Position numbers and translations under genes: made by a program
IMG/VR virus record: IMGVR_UViG_3300025667_000269
Span: 1-21,071 of that record
Origin: a virus
DNA: 21,071 nucleotides
Reading direction: 5' to 3' (one strand)
The notes under the pieces: generated by a model
Seen by the model: the letters and a program-made list of their open reading frames with translations, nothing else
Told to the model about the DNA's origin: nothing
Database searches by the model: none
Shown: one piece after another, positions 6,912-13,828 of the stretch
Layout of the letters: every line of letters begins with the position of its first letter
How positions within the stretch are numbered: the stretch's first letter is position 1

Positions 6912-7064
6912 TCATTTATTTAATATAGTTCTATATAATATATATAAAGCTGCAATAATCATAATAGGAAGCAATAGTATATAACTAATTGCTTCTAGAA
7001 ATGTTACTTCTGATGCAAATAAAACCAAAACCTCGAGGTTAGTTTTATCTGGCATTATCCTCAT
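6912..7064 (-). CDS. 50-residue single-span membrane protein
   Basis: The frame from ATG 7064 starts MRIMPDKTN and carries a long hydrophobic stretch (about residues 24-44, AISYILLLPIMIIAALYILY) before a short basic tail. The ATG overlaps the stop of the preceding 38-residue gene as ATGA, which favours this start over upstream TTG codons in the same frame. Function unknown; the position between a second tiny membrane protein and a lipoprotein suggests an envelope-directed group. Confidence 0.65.
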   Translation of the reverse strand: MRIMPDKTNLEVLVLFASEVTFLEAISYILLLPIMIIAALYILYRTILNK

Positions 7065-7177
7065 TGCTGAATATAATATCCAAGAACCCACCAAGCAATG
7101 AAAGGTAATGTGATTATCATGTTCGATAGGAATGTGGATTTATTGAGCTTTAAAATATATAACTTTTGTTTCTTCAT
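7061..7177 (-). CDS. 38-residue membrane protein (small gene after mdh)
   Basis: The product is MKKQKLYILKLNKS followed by a hydrophobic span around residues 17-36 (LSNMIITLPFIAWWVLGYYI). Its ATG overlaps the mdh stop as ATGA (7174-7177) and its own stop overlaps the next ATG in the same way, so it is locked into a coupled series. This double ATGA overlap is the evidence that it is a real gene. Function unknown; a holin-like or regulatory membrane peptide is possible but unsupported. Confidence 0.65.
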   Translation of the reverse strand: MKKQKLYILKLNKSTFLSNMIITLPFIAWWVLGYYIQQ

Positions 7178-8151
7178 AGTAAATGTCTAATTTCATCTCT
7201 CTCTGATATCAATTCCATCTCTGTCAATCTTAGCATGGACCCTGAATATTCGTCAATCTCGAGATCATCAACAACAAAGAGTTTACCTCTCGCGTGATAA
7301 ACAGGAAATGAAAATATTAAATCCGATTCAATACTATATTGCCCGGATGATAATACTGCCATTGATTCCCAGAGTTGTGAGCCTCCTCTTCCAGACCAAA
7401 TTTTCATTTGTTGAATTGCAGCATTAGCGGCAGAGGCGGCAGACGACACGCCAAGCCATTCAATGACAGAAGCACCTCTATTTTGTACAGAAGGTATATA
7501 ATCTTTAACATACCAATCATTCTCAATAACATCCATCGCCTTAAATCCTTTAACTTGTGCATGATTTAAATCCGGATATAATGTTGGAGAATGATTACCC
7601 CATATAATGAGGTCATTAATTGTATCGTGAGGAGCTCCACAATATTTGGATACAATAGCCTTAGCACGATTAACATCGAGTTGCATCATTCCACTAAAAT
7701 TGGTTGAATTTAATCCGACCGCATTGGATAAGGCTACAAGGGTATTGGTATTGCTTGGATTACCTGCAATTAATACCTTAACATCTTTTGATGCGACCTT
7801 ACCAAGAATACGCCCATGGGAAGCAAATATCTTTGCATTATCTTGTAGGAGGTCAGATCGTTCCATTCCCTTTAGTCTGGGTTTAGCTCCCATCATAAAC
7901 ACATATTCAGCATCTCCAAATGCAACTTCCGGATCGTCGGTGATAACCACATCACCCAATGTTGGAAAATTACAATCATCAAGTTCCATTTGTATACCGT
8001 GTAAGGTTTTCATTGCCGATGGAACTTCTAGGAGTTTAAGATTAACCTTTACATCCTCACCAAACAAATCCCCATTTGCCAAACGGAATACTAAAGCATA
8101 CCCAATTCTACCAGCAGCACCGGTGATTGATATGTTAACCGATTTACTCAT
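7174..8151 (-). CDS. mdh: Malate dehydrogenase (NAD-dependent)
   Basis: MDH interconverts malate and oxaloacetate with NAD. The 325-residue protein belongs to the type with the N-terminal NAD motif ITGAAGRIGYAL (residues 7-18). Substrate arginines are seen in GAKPRLKGMER, the catalytic pair D and R in LDVNRA, and the proton-relay histidine in IIWGNHSPTLYPDL. Length fits the family. The ATG at 8151 is chosen because the motif starts a few residues later, the usual distance, and because it overlaps the ald stop by eight bases; upstream in-frame codons are not needed. Its C-terminus overlaps the 38-residue gene. All active-site residues I can place are intact. Confidence 0.95.
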   Translation of the reverse strand: MSKSVNISITGAAGRIGYALVFRLANGDLFGEDVKVNLKLLEVPSAMKTLHGIQMELDDCNFPTLGDVVITDDPEVAFGDAEYVFMMGAKPRLKGMERSDLLQDNAKIFASHGRILGKVASKDVKVLIAGNPSNTNTLVALSNAVGLNSTNFSGMMQLDVNRAKAIVSKYCGAPHDTINDLIIWGNHSPTLYPDLNHAQVKGFKAMDVIENDWYVKDYIPSVQNRGASVIEWLGVSSAASAANAAIQQMKIWSGRGGSQLWESMAVLSSGQYSIESDLIFSFPVYHARGKLFVVDDLEIDEYSGSMLRLTEMELISERDEIRHLL

Positions 8152-9229
8152 AATATTCCACCAAGTCCAATGATTCTGCAACATTTAAATTAGTTATTTT
8201 ACCACCATGCACATAAACCCCCTTTTTAAAATTTGAATCTAATTTATCAATACCAGTACTAGCTAACCTTGTTATATATGGTAATGTCGATTCGGTTAAT
8301 ATATCTGTAGCAGATCTTGGATATGTACCAGGCATATTAGATACACAATAATGAATGACCCCATGTTTAGAATAAATTGGGTGTTTGTGAGTTCTCATAC
8401 GTGAAGTTTCTATACATCCACCTTGATCTATAGAAACGTCAACAATAACCGACCCATTCCTCATGGATTTTACCATATCTTCTGTAACAACAACAGGGGC
8501 TTTCATTCCCGGTATTGAAACTGCACCAACAACCAAATCTGCATCTTTAATATAATGCTCCAGATTTTCTTTATTTGATTTTCTATATATTACATCACTT
8601 CCATCACCGAAATATTTTTGACATTCGACATCGAGACCAAGAAGCACAACATTAGAACCCATACCCGAAGCCATTTTGGCAGCATGTCTTCCAACAACCC
8701 CATCTCCCACAACAACTACATTACCAGAAGTATTACCGTTAATATCTCCAAGTTGTACACCCGAACCTCTGAGATCCCCTGCATATTGAAGATAATAAGA
8801 ACCAATGGTAATAGCCATATTACCAGCAATTGCTGACATTGGCGATAGGAGAGGAAGATTTCCATGTTCATCCGCAACAGACTCATATGCTATGGCGGTG
8901 GTATTGGTGCTCAATAATTTGAGTGTGAGATTTTTATCCACACCAGCGAGATGAAGATAAGTAAATAATATTTGACCATTAAAATATTTGTATTCTTCCT
9001 CGAGAGGTTCTTTAACCTTAACCACAAGATCCGAATCCCATGCATAAAAGTCATGACATATAGTCGCACCGGCAGCTATATAATCATCATCCGAATAACC
9101 AGAACCAACCCCAGCTTCAAATGTTACGCATACCGAATGACCCGCATTAACTAATGCCCGAACCCCATCAGGAGTTATTGCTACTCTATTTTCATTGTCT
9201 TTTATTTCTTTAATTAAACCGATTTTCAT
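8144..9229 (-). CDS. ald: Alanine dehydrogenase
   Basis: Ald interconverts alanine and pyruvate plus ammonia with NAD(H). The 361-residue protein starts MKIGLIKEIKDNENRVA, with the substrate arginine at R15; KVKEP (K73) and TYLHLA (H93) carry the catalytic lysine and histidine; GDGVVGRHAA is the NAD fold; VDVSIDQGGC carries the conserved aspartate; NMPGTYPRSAT is the typical C-terminal motif. The ATG at 9229, with GAGGTG upstream, gives the usual family N-terminus; a start farther upstream would add 24 residues unlike the family. It overlaps the next gene (mdh) and starts two bases before the end of the metallopeptidase gene. Confidence 0.95.
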   Translation of the reverse strand: MKIGLIKEIKDNENRVAITPDGVRALVNAGHSVCVTFEAGVGSGYSDDDYIAAGATICHDFYAWDSDLVVKVKEPLEEEYKYFNGQILFTYLHLAGVDKNLTLKLLSTNTTAIAYESVADEHGNLPLLSPMSAIAGNMAITIGSYYLQYAGDLRGSGVQLGDINGNTSGNVVVVGDGVVGRHAAKMASGMGSNVVLLGLDVECQKYFGDGSDVIYRKSNKENLEHYIKDADLVVGAVSIPGMKAPVVVTEDMVKSMRNGSVIVDVSIDQGGCIETSRMRTHKHPIYSKHGVIHYCVSNMPGTYPRSATDILTESTLPYITRLASTGIDKLDSNFKKGVYVHGGKITNLNVAESLDLVEYYE

Positions 9230-9230
9230 T

Positions 9231-9602
9231 TTACACCTCGTTAAGCTCAACCATAAAATCGTAATACAATACATATTCAGAAGAATATGCATACTCTTCA
9301 TCGAGGTCTCTGTAATTTATATATTGATATACATGAACCATCTCATGTATTATGGTAGAAATTATCCCGTTCCTGTGCATATCATTATCAATATAGATGT
9401 CATAGTAACCTCTATTAGAAGGATCACATATTGTATATCCTCGAAGTGGTCCTTCTGCTACGTCAGATTTATTAGACAGATCGTCAATAAAAAAACATAT
9501 ATCTATCTCATCTGGTATTCCTAATCGTTCACATACCCAAGGGGTTATAGATTCAAATGTGGATTTATTAAATGCATCAACTGTATCATCATATATTATC
9601 AT
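9231..9602 (-). CDS. Small HExxH zinc metallopeptidase-like protein
   Basis: A 123-residue protein with IIHEMVHVYQY near residues 87-97: an HExxH zinc site followed by a conserved-looking Q, then a second acidic patch (DEEYAYSSEYVLYYDF) that could supply the third ligand. This is the layout of minimal zincin peptidases, but it does not match a named phage family that I can recognise. It has GGGGGGAAAG directly before ATG 9602. It lies between ppa and ald. Substrate unknown; processing of a host or phage protein is a guess. Confidence 0.7.
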   Translation of the reverse strand: MIIYDDTVDAFNKSTFESITPWVCERLGIPDEIDICFFIDDLSNKSDVAEGPLRGYTICDPSNRGYYDIYIDNDMHRNGIISTIIHEMVHVYQYINYRDLDEEYAYSSEYVLYYDFMVELNEV

Positions 9603-9615
9603 GCTTTCCCCCCTA

Positions 9616-10107
9616 TCATTTTGTATAAGGATTTATATTATCATATTTTTTAATTACTTTTCTTGCAGAGTCTCCATCCTCCCATCCAATAACATTAACC
9701 CATTTATCACGATCTAGATCTTTATAATGTTCAAAAAAATGTCTAATGCATGACAATAATCTTCTCGGAATATCTTCAAGATCATTATAATCAGCATAAT
9801 AATCCCCAATTGGTACAGTTAATATTTTATGATCCTCACCCTCCTCATCAACCATTCTGAGAACGCCTATCACCCTACATCTAGCAACACATCCAGCTAA
9901 GAGGGGATACGGACTCAAAACCAATACATCTAATGGATCACCATCTGGTGCTAATGTATCTGGCATAAATCCATAATTAGCGGGGTAATACATTGCAGTA
10001 TCAAGAAATCTATCTAAATAAATATCCCCAGTTTCCTGATCGACCTCATATTTAACGGGGTCTGATGCCATAGGTATTTCAATTTTAACCTTTATTATTT
10101 TTTCCAT
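9616..10107 (-). CDS. ppa: Inorganic pyrophosphatase, family I
   Basis: The enzyme splits pyrophosphate released by nucleotide polymerisation and biosynthesis, pulling those reactions forward. The 163-residue protein has the family signature DGDPLDVLVL at about residues 57-66, the metal and substrate residues in KYEVDQETG, YYPANYGFMP and VDEEGEDHK, and HFFEHYKDLDRDKWVNVIGW near the C-terminus, resembling E. coli Ppa throughout. The ATG at 10107 is preferred over a TTG at 10116: GAGGG lies nine bases upstream of the ATG. The gene overlaps the preceding small membrane protein by 23 bases. Confidence 0.95.
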   Translation of the reverse strand: MEKIIKVKIEIPMASDPVKYEVDQETGDIYLDRFLDTAMYYPANYGFMPDTLAPDGDPLDVLVLSPYPLLAGCVARCRVIGVLRMVDEEGEDHKILTVPIGDYYADYNDLEDIPRRLLSCIRHFFEHYKDLDRDKWVNVIGWEDGDSARKVIKKYDNINPYTK

Positions 10108-10291
10108 TATTAACAACCCTCACTATAATTTCGTTACCGTCTTTATCGACTTTGAAATCAATGATATTTGATTCGTGGAGATTATCTAAACAATAATTAA
10201 CCCCGAACTCTAATCCTGCCTTGGCTCCTGCAGAATAAGAAAATTTTACCGCTAAAGCAATAACAATTCCATATGCAACATATTCTATCAA
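10085..10291 (-). CDS. 68-residue protein with N-terminal membrane segment, TTG start
   Basis: A small protein of unknown function. Residues 3-22 (EYVAYGIVIALAVKFSYSAG) form a weak membrane span or export signal; the rest is a polar domain (NIIDFKVDKDGNEIIVRVV). The start is TTG 10291, one base after the gp46 stop, with GGAG about eight bases upstream. Its end overlaps ppa, so it is part of the same unit. Nothing in the sequence identifies it. Confidence 0.6.
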   Translation of the reverse strand: MIEYVAYGIVIALAVKFSYSAGAKAGLEFGVNYCLDNLHESNIIDFKVDKDGNEIIVRVVNNGKNNKG

Positions 10292-10292
10292 C

Positions 10293-11999
10293 TTATACTC
10301 TCCTACTAAAGTTACCAGTTTTTTTAAATTTTATTACTTCGTCGAACCTTTCTGCCATATGATTTTTATGGGATATGACAAATACATTTTCATTTTCTAA
10401 CGTATAAAGGATTTTCATAAACTCTTCCGTACCATTATCATCAAGAGAAGAATCAAATATCTCATCTATTATCAGGAGATTAGTATTCCCTGAATTTTTC
10501 ATTTTAGCAATCTTACGCCAAGTGAATAATAATGCAAGATCAATTCTTTGTTTTTCTCCCTCTGAGAAATTATCATAATTAAACTTATCTATGTATCTCG
10601 AAAAGATAGATTCATTGAATTCCTCATCTAATTCGAATCTTGCATGAAATTCCATACTAGATAGATAACTATTTATTGTTTTATTTATTAAGGGAACATA
10701 CTTCTTAATAATGGAAGCCTTGACTCCCTCGTCCGAAAGAAGATTCTTCATTACAGCCATATATTCTTTATCCTGAATAGATACCTGTAATTTATCTTTT
10801 ATTTTGGTGAGAGTGGAGTTTTTAGACTTTATGGATTCTTTTAATTCTGAGATTTCAGTATTTCCATTCTCATCAATTAATATATCCCTTTCAATCTCAG
10901 AGTTATTCGACATGAGGGATTGTATCATAGCATTATTTGTTTTGATGAGGGATTCATTGTGTATTACATCCATATCAATTGATATGATATTATCGAGTTT
11001 AGCTTGTGTCGTTTTTAATCTACATGATAATTCATTTAGGGCAGTAGAGATTTCATTCTTTAAATTACCCTGAGTTGTAAACATAAAATCTTTAAATGTT
11101 CTACTGATGTCCTGTTCACATTCCGGACAGGAATCATTATCAGAATAAAAATCTATAGATTTGTCTACAGACTTAAGTTTGTTTTTAAGCTGTCCATGAA
11201 GAACAGAGAGTTTTTTGTTATGCTTTTGTACATCCACAACATTCCCAATAGCTCCGTGAAGTTTAGAATTAATGGATTCAAGTCTCTCGATGTCATAGTT
11301 CAATTCCTCAATTTTAGAGTTATTATTCTCAATCCGTTTATTATTTTTATCATCATTAACCTTCGCACGTCTTTTTAATGATTTAAGAGAAAGAACGTTC
11401 ATTTTAATCGTTTCATTTAGAAGATTAACCCCATTACTGAGTTCCTTGTGTTCCTCAAGAGTTTTACGAATGTTAATCTTGAGAAGTAAATTCATGAGAC
11501 TGAATATTTTAATATCCAATAATTCTTCAACAACCTCCCTTCTTCTGGATGTTGATAGCCTCATAAACGGAACATAGGAACTTGATCCAAGAACAACAAC
11601 CTGTGTAAATGCTTGATAGTTCATTTTAAGGATATTACGTTCGAGGAACTTTTGATAATCCCTAACCTTAGCATCTTGATTTATAAGAACAGAATCCTTG
11701 TAGATTTCAAACCTGTTAGGTTTTATGGCACGAATAATATTGTATTTTGAATTACCTACATCAAATCGAATATGTACTTCAAGATCCTTTTTATTAATTG
11801 AATTAACAAGATTATCTTTCCTAACGGATCGAAATGGCTTGCCATACAACCCAAACGTAAGAGCATCAATCAATGTAGATTTACCATGACCATTTTTACC
11901 AATGATCATAGTTCTATGATGAGCTTCGAAATCAATCTCTTGGAACTCATTACCCGTAGATAATAAATTTTTCCATTTTATTCGTTTAAATTTAATCAT
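10293..11999 (-). CDS. 46: Recombination endonuclease ATPase subunit gp46 (Rad50/SbcC type)
   Basis: The ATPase partner of gp47; the complex resects DNA ends for recombination-dependent replication and helps degrade host DNA. The 568-residue protein matches T4 gp46 in length (560). Walker A GKNGHGKS lies at 34-41, the central coiled coil carries a zinc hook CPEC at 291-294, and the C-terminal half has the ABC signature NFSEGEKQRIDLALLF and Walker B LLIIDEIFDSS followed by a switch histidine (FVISHK). Its ATG overlaps the gp47 stop (11996-11999), so the two subunits are translationally coupled. Confidence 0.97.
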   Translation of the reverse strand: MIKFKRIKWKNLLSTGNEFQEIDFEAHHRTMIIGKNGHGKSTLIDALTFGLYGKPFRSVRKDNLVNSINKKDLEVHIRFDVGNSKYNIIRAIKPNRFEIYKDSVLINQDAKVRDYQKFLERNILKMNYQAFTQVVVLGSSSYVPFMRLSTSRRREVVEELLDIKIFSLMNLLLKINIRKTLEEHKELSNGVNLLNETIKMNVLSLKSLKRRAKVNDDKNNKRIENNNSKIEELNYDIERLESINSKLHGAIGNVVDVQKHNKKLSVLHGQLKNKLKSVDKSIDFYSDNDSCPECEQDISRTFKDFMFTTQGNLKNEISTALNELSCRLKTTQAKLDNIISIDMDVIHNESLIKTNNAMIQSLMSNNSEIERDILIDENGNTEISELKESIKSKNSTLTKIKDKLQVSIQDKEYMAVMKNLLSDEGVKASIIKKYVPLINKTINSYLSSMEFHARFELDEEFNESIFSRYIDKFNYDNFSEGEKQRIDLALLFTWRKIAKMKNSGNTNLLIIDEIFDSSLDDNGTEEFMKILYTLENENVFVISHKNHMAERFDEVIKFKKTGNFSRRV

Positions 12000-13048
12000 T
12001 CTATATTACTTGCCTCAACATATAATTCATGCATTCTATTCGAAAGATCGTCATTCTCAATACCACTTATTGAAATAGATTCTATGTACTTAGAAATCAG
12101 GGAAGAGGTATCATCGCTTGAATTGACTTCTTCAATTATTCCGGAATCTAGATCGTTTGATTCTATAATTTTAAGATCTATGACATTGATATCATTATAT
12201 AGTCTCGAGAGGAATCTGTCAAATTTATATAGATCTTTTTTATTAATTACAACCAATTTAATTATCTTAGAGTCGTATTCAGATACGTCTACCGTCTCAT
12301 AGTCAATTTTGGAATCATCGTAATATATCTTTTCAAGGATTGTATATGTATTGGGAATGAACTCCATTTCTAATGTTTCGGTGTCAAATACATGGAAACC
12401 TTTAGTCTCACCATAATCTGACCAATTAATCTGGTAAGGTGTACCCAAGTAATATATGGTAGAATTGTCTGATCTCTTATGGAAGTGACCGGAATACATA
12501 GCTTCAAATCCGGAAAATATGGAAGGATTTAAACCAGATCTAGCAATTATTTGGGAGTTTAAATAAAACCCATTAACCTCTAGATGTCCAAAACCAATTT
12601 TACACTTGGTCTGATCGATAATGTTTAAAGAAGATTTTGAATTCTGTGTATTAATCCACGGAACAAAAATCATATTCAGTCCACCGATATTAACCTCTTC
12701 AACTTCTGAATAAGATGTTACATTGGGATAAAGTTCTGTTAACAAATCTATTGAATTAATTGAATTAGTATTTTTAAAATAAGTTGAATGATTACCTACT
12801 ATACAATGAAGTGCTATATCATTTTCACTTAATTTATCAAACCACATCTTCTTAGTAAGATTAAGTATATTATAATTAATATACTTCCTATGATCAAAGG
12901 TATCCCCAAGATCAATAACTGTTGATATATTATTTTCTTTTAAATAAGGGAAAAAGATATTGTCATAAAACTTTTTAAAATATTCTGAAAAATGTATACT
13001 ATCATTTCTTGCACCGAAATGCTGATCAGTTATACAAGCAATTTTCAT
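11996..13048 (-). CDS. 47: Recombination endonuclease nuclease subunit gp47 (Mre11/SbcD type)
   Basis: The Mn-dependent nuclease of the gp46/gp47 complex. The 350-residue protein (T4: 339) shows all phosphodiesterase motifs in order: D8-Q-H10 (TDQHFG), IDLGDTFDH, VGNHSTY, GFGHLEVNG and YSGHFHKR. Beyond about residue 240 comes the cap and gp46-binding region, which is not highly conserved. The ATG overlaps the gp55 stop (13045-13048). Confidence 0.97.
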   Translation of the reverse strand: MKIACITDQHFGARNDSIHFSEYFKKFYDNIFFPYLKENNISTVIDLGDTFDHRKYINYNILNLTKKMWFDKLSENDIALHCIVGNHSTYFKNTNSINSIDLLTELYPNVTSYSEVEEVNIGGLNMIFVPWINTQNSKSSLNIIDQTKCKIGFGHLEVNGFYLNSQIIARSGLNPSIFSGFEAMYSGHFHKRSDNSTIYYLGTPYQINWSDYGETKGFHVFDTETLEMEFIPNTYTILEKIYYDDSKIDYETVDVSEYDSKIIKLVVINKKDLYKFDRFLSRLYNDINVIDLKIIESNDLDSGIIEEVNSSDDTSSLISKYIESISISGIENDDLSNRMHELYVEASNIE

Positions 13049-13521
13049 TGAAAGTAATCCTTTAGTATTTCATTATAATATTCTTGCAGTTCAGCATTAG
13101 TATTAGATACATCGATGTTAAAAAGCTGTGATATATCTGCTCTATGAATTATACCTTTTTTAACATCTCTCTGCTTATTTTCTTTTTGGATTCTACGAAT
13201 GAAGGCATAATATATTATTTGAGTAAAATAAGAAAAGGGGTTACTTGATTTTTCCGGATTAAAATTATGTGCATATGCTATACAGTTTTCTATTCCATCT
13301 AGTATCATTTCATCTTTATAAGTATAGTTCCTAAAATTAGGTTTAGTTGCTAGATTCTTAGCTATCTTCATAAAACAGACTGCAGCCTTATTGGATATAG
13401 TAGGTCTTCTTTCTAGATCCTTATCTAGGTAATTCTGGTAGTTGATCCTATACTCAATCATTTCTTCTAGAAATTCTTTATTATCAACATAATGAACTGG
13501 CTTATCTTTAACTTTTGGCAT
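13045..13521 (-). CDS. 55: Late transcription sigma factor gp55
   Basis: gp55 directs host RNA polymerase to TATAAATA late promoters, with the gp45 clamp as activator. The 158-residue product is slightly shorter than T4 gp55 (185). It resembles the family across the sigma region 2-like part: AHNFNPEKSSNPFSYFTQIIYYAFIRRIQKE near residues 89-118 is typical of a DNA-melting helix, and the short C-terminal tail (EILKDYF) resembles the clamp-binding end. AAGGA lies seven bases before ATG 13521. It opens the long unit of recombination and metabolic genes and has its own promoter at 13576-13548. Confidence 0.92.
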   Translation of the reverse strand: MPKVKDKPVHYVDNKEFLEEMIEYRINYQNYLDKDLERRPTISNKAAVCFMKIAKNLATKPNFRNYTYKDEMILDGIENCIAYAHNFNPEKSSNPFSYFTQIIYYAFIRRIQKENKQRDVKKGIIHRADISQLFNIDVSNTNAELQEYYNEILKDYFQ

Positions 13522-13547
13522 TATATTTTCCTTTATCTTAATATTGT

Positions 13548-13576
13548 ATTATAACCTATTTTTCATTAATTGTAAA
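13548..13576 (-). promoter_or_regulatory. Early-type promoter for gene 55 and the long operon
   Basis: TTTACA (13576-13571), 17-bp spacer, TATAAT (13553-13548) on the minus strand. Predicted start near 13541, leader about 20 nt. A 14-bp palindrome, AAATACTAGTATTT (13573-13586), overlaps the -35 box, so a repressor could act here. No other promoter is visible before 5833, so this one may serve gp55 through panD. Confidence 0.8.
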
Positions 13577-13586
13577 TACTAGTATT

Positions 13587-13794
13587 TTAAGGGCAGGTTA
13601 CGATCCTACTGATCTTGTCCCTGTTGATTCAGGAATCCTTAATGGGCTCGTATTATCGCCCCGATCCGGTTACTCTATCACGTTTTGCTTGTACTGACTC
13701 AGTGAATGGATGCATCGAAACATGGGTTTCAATGGTAGCCTTTACAACCCGATAGCTTTCGACTCAGACGGTTGTTATAGTTTTGTGTACTTGT
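13587..13794 (-). ncRNA. Candidate structured small RNA between uvsW and gene 55
   Basis: This is the bulk of the 307-base gene-free stretch 13522-13828. It has its own consensus promoter (13828-13800), is richer in G and C than its surroundings, and codes for nothing convincing. On the minus strand it folds into a series of hairpins: ACAACC/GGTTGT (13775-13744), a nine-pair stem with loop CCAT (13734-13713), GGGC/GCCC (13661-13644), and a three-way junction at 13642-13587. In the junction, TTAAGG pairs with CCTTAA and encloses CCTG/CAGG and GTAGG/CCTGC, the latter with a seven-base loop. That last part resembles a tRNA acceptor and T arm without an anticodon arm. The 3' end is uncertain: no U-tract follows. 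Function unknown. Confidence 0.5.
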
Positions 13795-13799
13795 TTAGT

Positions 13800-13828
13800 A
13801 TTATATCAAATTAGCTTTCAATTGTAAA
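13800..13828 (-). promoter_or_regulatory. Early-type promoter upstream of the candidate RNA
   Basis: TTTACA (13828-13823), 17-bp spacer, TATAAT (13805-13800) on the minus strand; the -35 box begins directly after the uvsW stop codon. Predicted start near 13793, more than 270 bases before the gp55 ATG, which has a second promoter of its own. Confidence 0.8.

Noticed and set aside
7646-8173. 175-residue open frame on the plus strand
   Set aside because: It lies opposite mdh, which has intact catalytic motifs; the product resembles no protein and the plus strand has no other supported gene.
13587-13642. A regular tRNA gene
   Set aside because: No anticodon arm can be drawn and the T-loop lacks the conserved A at position 58, so only a tRNA-like fold is reported.
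13642-13755. 37-residue plus-strand frame (MGSYYRPDP...) in the uvsW-55 gap
   Set aside because: An AGGA lies upstream, but the strand is opposite to every other gene and the segment is better explained as structured RNA; cannot be fully excluded.
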